Source: Treponema sp. (GTDB taxonomy: Bacteria; Spirochaetota; Spirochaetia; Treponematales; Treponemataceae). From it: DNA of 64,000 nucleotides. Where the stretch lies: contig JAILRG010000103.1 of the NCBI GenBank assembly GCA_024698325.1, positions 1-64,000 on the forward strand, given 5' to 3'. Of this stretch, positions 19,523-28,518 are shown piece after piece. The notes under the pieces were generated by a model. That model was not told the origin of the DNA. It saw only the letters and a program-made list of their open reading frames with translations, and did no database searches. Every line of letters starts with the position of its first letter. Positions within the stretch are counted from its first letter, which is position 1. A program made the translations under genes and the position numbers.

Positions 19523-19551
19523 TTGCAACTGGCTATAGAATGTTATATATT
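19523..19551 (+). promoter_or_regulatory. Sigma-70-type promoter of the feo operon
   Basis: TTGCAA (19523-19528), 17 bp, TATATT (19546-19551). Confidence 0.55.
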
Positions 19552-19575
19552 GCTAATGATTAAAAGGGGTATGCA

Positions 19576-19788
19576 ATGTTTCCTTTAAATTTTGCAGAGA
19601 CTGGCGAAGAGCAGGTCATCAAAAAGGTAGGCGGTTCCGAAGAAGTTAAACGCCATCTTGAAAATCTCGGATTCACTGTCGGGGGAACTGTTACCATTGT
19701 GAATTCGCTTTGTGGAAACATAATCGTAAAAGTAAAAGAATCCCGCATTGCTATCAGTGAAGAAATGGCACGGAAAGTAATGGTCTAA
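19576..19788 (+). CDS. feoA: FeoA-family protein
   Basis: HLENLGFTVGGTVTIVNSLCGNIIVKVKESRIAISEEMARKVMV, SH3-like FeoA. Confidence 0.9.
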   Translation: MFPLNFAETGEEQVIKKVGGSEEVKRHLENLGFTVGGTVTIVNSLCGNIIVKVKESRIAISEEMARKVMV

Positions 19789-19816
19789 AGCTGGTTTTTA
19801 TTTTGGAGGTATTGTC

Positions 19817-20038
19817 ATGAAGACGTTGCGTGAAGCAAAAGTTGGTGACACCGTAAAAGTTGTAAAGCTCCATGGAGAAGGTGCAGTTAAACGCCGCATT
19901 ATGGACATGGGAGTTACAAAAGGTGTGGAAGTATTTGTCCGTAAGGTTGCGCCTCTGGGCGACCCTGTTGAAGTAACGGTCAGAAACTACGAACTTTCAC
20001 TGCGTAAGGCAGATGCAGAAATGATTGAAGTGGAGTAA
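19817..20038 (+). CDS. feoA: FeoA-family protein (second copy)
   Basis: RRIMDMGVTKGVEVFVRKVAPLGDPVEVTVRNYELSLRKADAEMI; ggaggt RBS. Confidence 0.92.
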   Translation: MKTLREAKVGDTVKVVKLHGEGAVKRRIMDMGVTKGVEVFVRKVAPLGDPVEVTVRNYELSLRKADAEMIEVE

Positions 20039-20043
20039 AAAAA

Positions 20044-22425
20044 ATGGATGTAAGAATTGCGCTTGCGGGAAACCCGAATGCCGGAAAAACAACGCTGTTT
20101 AATGCGCTGACCGGTTCAAATCAATTTGTCGGAAACTGGCCGGGAGTAACGGTCGAAAAAAAAGAAGGTAAGCTAAAGAAACACGAAGGCGTTGTCATTA
20201 CTGACTTGCCTGGTATTTATTCTCTTTCTCCATATACACTTGAAGAGGTTGTCGCCCGTAATTATCTCGTCGGCGAACGCCCGGACGCAATCCTCAACAT
20301 TGTTGATGCAACAAACCTTGAACGCAACCTGTACTTGACGACACAGCTTGTCGAGCTTGGCATTCCGGTTGTTATCGCCCTTAACATGATGGATCTGGTA
20401 AAAAAAGCCGGTGACAAAATCAACACCGAAGAGCTTTCCCGCCAGATTGGCTGCAAAATCGTGGAGATTTCTGCACTTAAAGGCGATGGCGTTATGGAAG
20501 CCGCTGAAGAAGCGATTAAGGCTGCCTCCAATACAAAAACGGTACCTCAGCATACGTTTGCAGGTCCCGTTGAGCACGCGATTGCTCATATCGAGGAAGC
20601 TGTCGTGCACAACCTGCCGGAAGAGCAGCAGCGCTGGTATGCAATCAAGGTGTTTGAGCGTGATGACAAAGTCCTTGCTTCCCTCAATATTGAAAAATCA
20701 ACGCTTGAGCATATTGAAAACGATATTAGGGGTGCCGAAAAAGAGCTGGATGACGACGCAGAAAGCATCATCACGAATGAGCGCTATATCTACATCGCAA
20801 GTATCCTCAAATCATCATACAAGAAAGCCGGTGCCGGTTCTCTTTCAAAATCTGACAAAATCGACCGCATCGTAACGAACCGCTGGCTCGGACTTCCGAT
20901 TTTTGCTGCAGTCATGTTCCTTGTCTACTGGATTTCGATGGTGGGCATTGGTGCGGCTGCAACAGACTGGGCTAACGACGGACTGTTCGGTGACGGCTGG
21001 CACCTGTTCGGCATTGGAAACACGGCTTATGAAGAAGCTGCGGAAGAATACGGTGATACCGCTGCAATTCTTGAGGCAGTTGAGGCTGGTGAGACGTCAT
21101 ATATCGTCATTGATGAGGAGACGCTTGAACAGTCTGAGCCGATTGAAATTACCGAAGAGATGGCAAAAGAAGCTGCCGCTCTGGCAGAAAAATATGGTGA
21201 CGAAGGCCCCTCTGCTGCTGACTACGGCATCTGGGTTCCGGGCGTTCCGGCTGTTATCGGCGCTTTGCTTGAAAAGCTTGGCACTGCCGAATGGCTTTCC
21301 GGGCTTATCCTGGACGGTATTGTCGCCGGCGTTGGTGCTGTTCTCGGCTTTGTTCCGCAGATGCTGGTGCTTTTCCTGCTGCTTGCCTTCCTGGAAGCCT
21401 GCGGCTATATGGCGCGCATCGCATTTGTCCTTGACCGCATCTTCCGCAAATTCGGACTTTCCGGAAAGTCATTCATCCCGATGCTGGTCGGAACCGGCTG
21501 TGGCGTTCCTGGAATCATGGCAAGCCGCACAATCGAAAACGAGCGCGACCGCCGCATGACTATTATGACGACAACGTTCATTCCGTGCGGTGCAAAAGTT
21601 CCTTTCATCGCAATGGTTGCAGGCGCAATCTTTGGCGGAGCTGCCTGGGTTGCTACAAGCGCTTACTTCATCGGTATGGCCGCAATCATCGTCTCAGGCG
21701 TAATGCTTAAAAAGACAAAGATGTTCGCTGGAAATCCGGCTCCGTTCGTTATGGAACTTCCGGCTTATCACCTTCCGACCTGCGGAAACGTACTTCGCTC
21801 AATGTGGGAGCGTGGCTGGTCATTCATCAAAAAGGCTGGAACAATCATCCTCCTTTCAACAATCATAGTCTGGTTCACCAGCTTCTTCGGCTGGACAGAA
21901 GAAGGCTTTGGAATGCTTTCAGAAGATCAGCTTGATTCTTCTATCCTTGCAAAAATCGGAAGCTGCATCGCATGGATTTTTGCTCCTTTGGGCTGGGGAA
22001 ACTGGCAGGCAGCCGTGGCTTCAATCACTGGTCTTGTCGCAAAGGAAAACATCGTCGGTACAATGGGCATCTTGTACGGAAGCGGAGAACTTTCAGCTTA
22101 CCAGGCAATGGCTCAGGCCTTTACTTCGGTCGCCGGCTTCTCATTCCTGGTATTCAACCTGCTCTGTGCACCCTGTTTTGCAGCAATCGGCGCAATCAAG
22201 CGTGAGATGAACAACGCAAAGTGGACATGGTTTGCAATTGGCTATCAGTGTGGATTTGCATATGTTGTCGCGCTTATGATTAACCAATTCGGTAAGCTGT
22301 GTACTGGCAGCGCAAATGTAATCGGCGTCATCTTTGCTGCAGCAGTCCTTGTCTGCATGGTATACATGCTGTTTGTAAAGAAGTACGAGGAAGCTACAAC
22401 GCTGTCTGTCGGCGAAGGAAAGTAA
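20044..22425 (+). CDS. feoB: Ferrous iron transport protein B
   Basis: GNPNAGKTTLFNALTGSNQFVGNWPGVTVEKKEG, NVVDATNLERN, FIPMLVGTGCGVPGIMASR. Confidence 0.97.
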   Translation: MDVRIALAGNPNAGKTTLFNALTGSNQFVGNWPGVTVEKKEGKLKKHEGVVITDLPGIYSLSPYTLEEVVARNYLVGERPDAILNIVDATNLERNLYLTTQLVELGIPVVIALNMMDLVKKAGDKINTEELSRQIGCKIVEISALKGDGVMEAAEEAIKAASNTKTVPQHTFAGPVEHAIAHIEEAVVHNLPEEQQRWYAIKVFERDDKVLASLNIEKSTLEHIENDIRGAEKELDDDAESIITNERYIYIASILKSSYKKAGAGSLSKSDKIDRIVTNRWLGLPIFAAVMFLVYWISMVGIGAAATDWANDGLFGDGWHLFGIGNTAYEEAAEEYGDTAAILEAVEAGETSYIVIDEETLEQSEPIEITEEMAKEAAALAEKYGDEGPSAADYGIWVPGVPAVIGALLEKLGTAEWLSGLILDGIVAGVGAVLGFVPQMLVLFLLLAFLEACGYMARIAFVLDRIFRKFGLSGKSFIPMLVGTGCGVPGIMASRTIENERDRRMTIMTTTFIPCGAKVPFIAMVAGAIFGGAAWVATSAYFIGMAAIIVSGVMLKKTKMFAGNPAPFVMELPAYHLPTCGNVLRSMWERGWSFIKKAGTIILLSTIIVWFTSFFGWTEEGFGMLSEDQLDSSILAKIGSCIAWIFAPLGWGNWQAAVASITGLVAKENIVGTMGILYGSGELSAYQAMAQAFTSVAGFSFLVFNLLCAPCFAAIGAIKREMNNAKWTWFAIGYQCGFAYVVALMINQFGKLCTGSANVIGVIFAAAVLVCMVYMLFVKKYEEATTLSVGEGK

Positions 22426-22426
22426 C

Positions 22427-22564
22427 ATGGGAACGATGCTTGTTGGTGTTGTGCTGGCAGCGGTTGTCGCTGCTATTTGCAGAAAGCTTGTAAAAGATAA
22501 AAAACGCGGCCGATCATCCTGTGGCGGTAACTGCGCGCATTGTGCGGCCTGCCGTCATGAGTAA
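22427..22564 (+). CDS. FeoB-associated Cys-rich membrane protein (45 aa)
   Basis: MGTMLVGVVLAAVVAAICRKLVKDKKRGRSSCGGNCAHCAACRHE; one TM plus CxxxCxxCxxC tail, directly after feoB; below the ORF-track cutoff. Confidence 0.88.
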   Translation: MGTMLVGVVLAAVVAAICRKLVKDKKRGRSSCGGNCAHCAACRHE

Positions 22565-22573
22565 GTAATGGAA

Positions 22574-22617
22574 ACCCCGGTGCTGAAGCATTTTTCATGT
22601 GCCGGGGCTTTTTTTTG
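22574..22617 (+). terminator. Intrinsic terminator of the feo operon
   Basis: ccccggtgctgaagcatttttcatgtgccggggctttttttt. Confidence 0.8.
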
Positions 22618-22643
22618 AGCTAGTGATTTTTTTGAGGTAATGA

Positions 22644-22868
22644 ATGATTACGACAATACTGGAAATTGACGGCATGGCGTGTTCTATGTGCGAGTCCCAC
22701 ATAAACGACGTTATCCGAAACACGTTCGCCGTAAAGAAAGTGAAGTCCTCGTACAAAAAGGGGAGAAGCGAAATAAAAAGCGTCGAGGCGCTTGACGAGG
22801 ATGCCGTCCGGAAGGCAATTAGCGCAACCGGCTATACGGTAAAGAACATGACGGTCTCGGGCGTTTAG
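22644..22868 (+). CDS. Heavy-metal-associated (HMA) domain protein
   Basis: LEIDGMACSMCESHINDVI ... AVRKAISATGYTVKNM. Confidence 0.85.
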   Translation: MITTILEIDGMACSMCESHINDVIRNTFAVKKVKSSYKKGRSEIKSVEALDEDAVRKAISATGYTVKNMTVSGV

Positions 22869-22897
22869 CGCATGTAGCGGAACGGGGGAGGCGGGAG

Positions 22898-24901
22898 CTA
22901 GCGGGCCTTACCGTACATACGCTCAATCTCCTGTATCTGGTCGCGGATTGCCGCGGCCTGTTCGTATTCAAGCCGGTCGGCGCAGTCGGACATTTCTTTC
23001 ATCAGGGCAGCGACCAGCTTTTTGCGCTGTTTTGCGTCGAACAGATTTGCGGTCTTTTTAAGCACTTCCAGCTGGAGCGCTTCGTTTTCTTCCGCATCTT
23101 TTTGCTGGCGGATAAGAATGTCCTGCACCGCCTTGGAAACCGTATGCGGGGTAATGCCGTGTTCCTCGTTATATTTCTGCTGAATTTCACGGCGCCGCCG
23201 CGTCTCTCCGACGGCTTCCTTAATCGCATCGCTCATATTGTCGGCATACATGACGACATGGCCGTTTTCGTTACGGGCGGCGCGGCCTATAATCTGAATA
23301 AGGCTGGTCGCGCTTCGTAAAAAGCCGATTTTATCCGCATCCAGAATTGCAATAAAGCTGACTTCCGGTAAGTCTATGCCCTCGCGCAGAAGGTTGATGC
23401 CGATTAAGACATCTATTTCGCCGGTACGAAGGCTTTTAAGGATTTCCACGCGCTCGAACGTATCAATCTCGCTGTGAATGTACTTTACTTTCAGGTGCAG
23501 GCCAAGCAGGTAATCCGTCAAATCTTCCGCCATTTTTTTTGTCAGCGTAAGAATCAGGCTTCTCTCGCCCTTGTCGATGCGCTCTTTAACTTCGCGGTAA
23601 ATGTCTTCCATCTGCCCTTCGCTGGGGCGCACGTCGATAATCGGGTCGAGCAGGCCGGTCGGGCGGATTATCTGCTCAACGACTTGCGTACTCTGCTTGA
23701 TTTCCTGTGGCCGGGGAGTCGCCGTCACGTAAATCACCTGATTCATCTTTGCGGTAAACTCGTCGATTTTTAGCGGGCGGTTGTCCAGCGCGCTTGGCAG
23801 CCGGAAGCCGAAGTCCACAAGGTTCTGCTTGCGGCTTCTGTCGCCTTCGTACATGGCACCAATCTGCGGCACGGTTACATGCGCCTCATCTATCATGCAG
23901 AGAAAATCATCGGGAAAATAATGCAGCAGCGTTGCAGGCGGCTCGCCGCTTGCCCGTCCGGCGATGGGCGCAGAATAGTTTTCGATTCCGGAGCAGTAGC
24001 CCATTTCTTTCATCATTTCGATGTCGTAGGTGACGCGGGTTTTTAGGCGCTCTGCTTCCAGCAGCTTCCCCTGAGCGAGCAGCGTTTCGACGCGTTCTTC
24101 CATTTCTGCCTGTATGCGTTCTGTTGCGGTGGTAAGCTGTTCCGGCGGCACGACGAAGTTTTTTGCCGGGTAGATGACCGTCTCGTCAAGCTCTTCGGTC
24201 GTCTTTCCGGAAATCACATTGAAGCGTCGGATACGGGAAACTTCGTCAAAATCAAGCTCGATGCGGTAGGCTTCGTCAAATTCCATGTACGGCGGATAGA
24301 TTTCGATGATGTCGCCGCGGATTCGGAATGTGCCGCGCTCTAAAATCATGTCATTTCTGCTGTACTGAATCTGTGCAAGCTCCAGTGCAAGCTTGTGTGT
24401 GTCGAGCATACTGCCTTTTTCGATATGAACACGCATGCTCTTGTATAATTCCGGCATGCCGAGGCCGTAAATGCAGCTGACAGTGGCGATGACGATGACG
24501 TCCCGGCGCTCCATCAGGCTGTAGGTGGCAGCCATCTTCATCTGGTCGATTTCTTTGTTGATTGCGGCATCTTTTTCGATGTACAAATCCCGCGCCGGCA
24601 CATAGGCTTCCGGCTGGTAGTAGTCATAGTAGCTTACAAAATACTCGACGGCGTTGTTCGGAAAAAAATCCTTGAACTCCCGGTAGAGCTGGGCGGAAAG
24701 CGTTTTGTTGTGGCTGATAATCAGCGTCGGCCGCTGTACAGCCTCGATGATTTTTGCCATCGTGTAGGTCTTACCGCTTCCGGTTACACCTTTGAGGGTC
24801 TGATACTTGTCGCCGCGCAAAAAGCCGTCGGCAAGCTTTGCAATCGCCTGCGGCTGATCGCCGCTCGGCTCGTATGGACTGACTACTTGGAATTTTCTCA
24901 T
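22898..24901 (-). CDS. uvrB: Excinuclease ABC subunit B
   Basis: MRKFQVVSPYEPSGDQPQAIAKLADG, GVTGSGKTYTMAKII, YYDYYQPEAYVP, GRAARNENGHVVMYAD; start placed at MRKFQ. Confidence 0.97.
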   Translation of the reverse strand: MRKFQVVSPYEPSGDQPQAIAKLADGFLRGDKYQTLKGVTGSGKTYTMAKIIEAVQRPTLIISHNKTLSAQLYREFKDFFPNNAVEYFVSYYDYYQPEAYVPARDLYIEKDAAINKEIDQMKMAATYSLMERRDVIVIATVSCIYGLGMPELYKSMRVHIEKGSMLDTHKLALELAQIQYSRNDMILERGTFRIRGDIIEIYPPYMEFDEAYRIELDFDEVSRIRRFNVISGKTTEELDETVIYPAKNFVVPPEQLTTATERIQAEMEERVETLLAQGKLLEAERLKTRVTYDIEMMKEMGYCSGIENYSAPIAGRASGEPPATLLHYFPDDFLCMIDEAHVTVPQIGAMYEGDRSRKQNLVDFGFRLPSALDNRPLKIDEFTAKMNQVIYVTATPRPQEIKQSTQVVEQIIRPTGLLDPIIDVRPSEGQMEDIYREVKERIDKGERSLILTLTKKMAEDLTDYLLGLHLKVKYIHSEIDTFERVEILKSLRTGEIDVLIGINLLREGIDLPEVSFIAILDADKIGFLRSATSLIQIIGRAARNENGHVVMYADNMSDAIKEAVGETRRRREIQQKYNEEHGITPHTVSKAVQDILIRQQKDAEENEALQLEVLKKTANLFDAKQRKKLVAALMKEMSDCADRLEYEQAAAIRDQIQEIERMYGKAR

Positions 24902-25090
24902 AAGAAAAGTATAGCGCCATGGACGGCGCATTAGCAAGGCAAGTTTGGGACAAGCCTTCAGTCGGGCAAAGTGCAGCCGGCTATTTTTTTGTAGCACGTT
25001 TCACTTTTTGGCCGTATCATGAATATATACTAAAAAGTGGGTGCTGCTGTTGCGCCCGCATGCTCTGCTTGCAGAGTATAAGGAGGTTTT

Positions 25091-26479
25091 ATGACAGGAT
25101 TATCATTAATTCTTGTCTTTGTTTTGGCGATAGCGCTTATGATTGTCGCCATATCGAAATTCAAAATCCATCCGTTTATTGCGATTATGACAATATCGCT
25201 GCTGCTTGGACTGGTCGCCGGTATTCCGATTACTGACCGCACTGTTGACGGAAAGAAAATTTCCGGCATCGCAAGTGTTATTGGCGCGGGATTTTCGGGG
25301 ACGTTCTCCAGTATCGGCATCGTGATTATTCTGGGTGCGCTTATCGGCAGCATTCTTGAGGCGACAGGTGCCGCGCTCAAGCTGGCAGATCTGGTGATTA
25401 AGCTTGTCGGCAGAAAACGCCCTGTTCTGGCAATCGAGCTTATGGGCTGGGTAGTTTCTATCCCGGTTTTCTGTGATTCAGGCTTTGTCATTCTGAATCC
25501 AATCCGCAAAGCGCTGGTGAATCGTACCGGAGTTTCTTCTGTAGCAATGACCGTTGGTCTTTCCAGCGGTCTTTTTATCGCCCACTGCTTTATTCCGCCG
25601 ACGCCGGGACCTATTGCCGCCGCTGCAACGCTTGGTATTGGTAACAACCTGCTGATGGTTATCGCGCTCGGTGTGGTTTGTTCAATCTTCCCGCTTATTG
25701 CCGGCGTTTTGTATGCAAACTACATCGGTAAGAAGGTAAAAGCAGATGATGAGGCGGATGCCGGTCTTGTAACGAAGAGCTACGAGGAGCTGGTGGCAGC
25801 GTACGGTAAGCTTCCCAACGGATGCAATGCACTGGCTCCGATTATCGTGCCTATCATCCTTATGGCCGCCTCTTCGATTGTCGCGATGGCAAAGATGAGC
25901 GGGGGACTGGCTAATCTGTTTACGTTCCTGGGTACTCCGATTGTTGCGCTTGCTGTAGGTACGCTCTTTGCAATCCTGCAGCTGAAAACGAGCGGCAAAA
26001 TCGACAAATTCTACGAGCTGACCAACGATACGCTTAAGACTGTCGGCCCGATTCTGTTTGTTACGGCGGCTGGCGGCGTGCTGGGCAAGGTGATTGCTTC
26101 AAGCGACATGGTTACATACATTAAAGACCATGCGACCGTACTCAGCGCGATGGGAATCTTCTTCCCGTTCCTGCTGGCAGCAATCTTAAAGTCAGCGCAA
26201 GGTTCTTCTACGGTCGCGCTTACGACGACAGCCGGCATTGTAGCTCCGCTGCTTCCGGTGCTGGGACTCGGCTCTCCGGTGCGTATGGTGCTTGCATGTA
26301 TGGCTATCGGAGCCGGTGCCATGACGGTGTCTCATGCAAACGACAGCTACTTCTGGGTTGTCACGAACTTTGGTGCCATGTCTCCGGACCGCGGCTACAA
26401 GACGCAGACGGTCGCTACGCTGGTGCTTGGGGTTGCGGCAATGGTAGAAATCTTTATACTGTCGATTTTCCTGCATTAA
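25091..26479 (+). CDS. GntP family permease (gluconate/glycerate-type)
   Basis: KFKIHPFIAIMTISLLLGLVAGIP, HCFIPPTPGPIAAA; aaggaggt RBS. Confidence 0.93.
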   Translation: MTGLSLILVFVLAIALMIVAISKFKIHPFIAIMTISLLLGLVAGIPITDRTVDGKKISGIASVIGAGFSGTFSSIGIVIILGALIGSILEATGAALKLADLVIKLVGRKRPVLAIELMGWVVSIPVFCDSGFVILNPIRKALVNRTGVSSVAMTVGLSSGLFIAHCFIPPTPGPIAAAATLGIGNNLLMVIALGVVCSIFPLIAGVLYANYIGKKVKADDEADAGLVTKSYEELVAAYGKLPNGCNALAPIIVPIILMAASSIVAMAKMSGGLANLFTFLGTPIVALAVGTLFAILQLKTSGKIDKFYELTNDTLKTVGPILFVTAAGGVLGKVIASSDMVTYIKDHATVLSAMGIFFPFLLAAILKSAQGSSTVALTTTAGIVAPLLPVLGLGSPVRMVLACMAIGAGAMTVSHANDSYFWVVTNFGAMSPDRGYKTQTVATLVLGVAAMVEIFILSIFLH

Positions 26480-26503
26480 TCGGCGGGAACAGGTAGTAAG
26501 GAC

Positions 26504-27667
26504 ATGAAACTTTTATTTGCTTCCGATTCATTTAAAGGCACGATTACCAGCGCGGAAAGTGCCGAAATGCTAGAAAAAGCCGCAAAGACGGTCTTTGGCG
26601 AAACGGCTGTCGTCTGTGACAGCATTCCTGTTGCCGACGGCGGCGAAGGGACGACAGATGCCGTCATCGCCGCACGTAACGGCTCACTGGTGTCTGTCGC
26701 CGTGCATGGCCCGCTCATGGAAAACGTGACGGCTTTTTACGGCGATTTGGGTACTGACAGCTCCGGAGCGAGGGCCGCGGTCATGGAGATGGCAGTAGCT
26801 TCCGGGCTACCGATGGTTCCGCCTGAAAAGCGCAATCCTCTCCATACCACGACCTACGGAACCGGCGAGCTGATACGGGATGCGCTCGACAAAGGCTTTA
26901 CTGCCATTTCTATTGCAATCGGCGGCTCCGCGACGAACGACGGCGGTATTGGCTGCATGCGCGCTCTTGGCGTACGCTTTTTGGATAAGGACGGCAGCGA
27001 GCTTTCCGGTACTGGCGCTGACCTGGAGCTGATTTCGGACATCGATGTAACGGGACTGGACGCGCGCGTAAAAAATGCGCAGTTTACCGTTATGTGCGAT
27101 GTGACAAATCCCCTGTGCGGTCCGGATGGTGCGACATACACCTTCGGCAGGCAGAAAGGGGCGACGGCGGAGATACAGGCGCGGCTGGAAAAAGGCATGC
27201 AGAATTACCGGGATGTTATAATCCGCACGTTCGGCATAAATCCGGACGACATTGCTGGTAGCGGCGCTGCCGGCGGTCTTGGGGCGGCGCTGCTTGTGTT
27301 CCTGAAAGCGCAGCTTAAGCGGGGAATCGAGACTGTACTTGATTTGACCGATTTTGACCGCCGGCTTGAGGGCGTGGATCTGGTGATTACCGGAGAAGGG
27401 CGCACCGACTGGCAGTCATGCTTCGGTAAGGTCGTGCAGGGAGTCGGCGACCGCTGCAAAAAAGCCGGGGTGCCGGCAGTTGCGCTGGTTGGCAGCATGG
27501 GCGAGGGCGCCGCTCAGATTTTTGAGCACGGCATCTGCTCAATGCTTCCCACCGTTGTCGACACAATCACGCTGGAGGAGGCGCTTTCTCAAGCAAAAGA
27601 AGCGTATTATGACGGCGCGCTGCGGCTTTTCCGCTTTATAAAAACCGGTATGGCACTTAAAAAGTAG
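26504..27667 (+). CDS. Glycerate kinase
   Basis: LLFASDSFKGTITSAE, PVADGGEGTTDAV, GGSATNDGGIGCMRALG, GEGRTDWQSCFGKVVQGV. Confidence 0.95.
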   Translation: MKLLFASDSFKGTITSAESAEMLEKAAKTVFGETAVVCDSIPVADGGEGTTDAVIAARNGSLVSVAVHGPLMENVTAFYGDLGTDSSGARAAVMEMAVASGLPMVPPEKRNPLHTTTYGTGELIRDALDKGFTAISIAIGGSATNDGGIGCMRALGVRFLDKDGSELSGTGADLELISDIDVTGLDARVKNAQFTVMCDVTNPLCGPDGATYTFGRQKGATAEIQARLEKGMQNYRDVIIRTFGINPDDIAGSGAAGGLGAALLVFLKAQLKRGIETVLDLTDFDRRLEGVDLVITGEGRTDWQSCFGKVVQGVGDRCKKAGVPAVALVGSMGEGAAQIFEHGICSMLPTVVDTITLEEALSQAKEAYYDGALRLFRFIKTGMALKK

Positions 27668-27677
27668 CATGGTACCA

Positions 27678-27721
27678 AAAAAGAGGCGCTCTCCACGCAA
27701 CGTGAAGGGCGCCTTTTTTGT
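27678..27721. terminator. Intrinsic terminator
   Basis: aaaaaagaggcgctctccacgcaacgtgaagggcgccttttttgt. Confidence 0.8.
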
Positions 27722-27744
27722 CTGCGCAGCGTTTTGCTTACAGG

Positions 27745-28506
27745 CTATAACGAATCTACGCCGCTTGTGATGATTCTGTTCTTGAAAAAATCCACGACAC
27801 TTTCTTTGATTTCTTCCGGTGACATGCTTTTTAAGATATATCCGTTTGGCTTAAGCGCCATTACCTGAACGATGCTTTCCTTGTCGTTCCTTGCCGTAAG
27901 GAAAATTACCGGAATGTTCTTTGTCTGTTCGTTTCTGCGGAGTACTTTTAGGACATCAGGCCCGCTTAAGCCCGGCATGCGGTGGTCAAGCAGCACAAGA
28001 TCAACGGGGTGCACGTTCAGATAGCTGATGGCAGTTTCGCCCGAGTTTACCAGCGCCACGTCAAAATCATCTCCGAGCCAGACTTTTGCGCTTCTGAGCA
28101 TAATAGGCTCATCATCTACCACCAGAATGCGTTTTTCGTCACGGCGGTTGTATTCAATCGCTTCGGTAAGAAACTGAATGTCCAGCGGCAGTCCTGAAAA
28201 GTATACGCCGGGCATCTTTGTAAAGCCGGACGGCTTTTCCGGGTACAGTTCGTCCAGGTTTCCCACGAAGTACAGGTGCGCATTCACAAGCTGTGCCTGC
28301 TCTGACCATGTTATGAGCTGCTGCAGCTCTGTATGCGCTGTCAGAATGATGATGACATGGGACTTTTCTTCTTCGACAGCCATCTGGGCGGATTCATAGT
28401 TTGAGATACTGCGCACATAGTATCCAAAATCCCTCAGCTGCTCCTCAAGCTGCTGAATGTCTGCATTCTGAAATTCGGCATATACGTACACTTCTTTTGC
28501 GTTCAT
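27745..28506 (-). CDS. Response regulator (N-terminal pseudo-receiver plus C-terminal REC)
   Basis: ILVVDDEPIMLRSAKVWL, DLVLLDHRMPGLSG, PVIFLTARND; no output domain. Confidence 0.9.
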   Translation of the reverse strand: MNAKEVYVYAEFQNADIQQLEEQLRDFGYYVRSISNYESAQMAVEEEKSHVIIILTAHTELQQLITWSEQAQLVNAHLYFVGNLDELYPEKPSGFTKMPGVYFSGLPLDIQFLTEAIEYNRRDEKRILVVDDEPIMLRSAKVWLGDDFDVALVNSGETAISYLNVHPVDLVLLDHRMPGLSGPDVLKVLRRNEQTKNIPVIFLTARNDKESIVQVMALKPNGYILKSMSPEEIKESVVDFFKNRIITSGVDSL

Positions 28507-28518
28507 TTTTTCTCTCTC

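Noticed and set aside
25008-25040. 8-bp inverted repeat CACTTTTT...AAAAAGTG before the GntP gene
   Set aside because: AT-rich, overlaps the promoter region; could be chance and lacks independent support.
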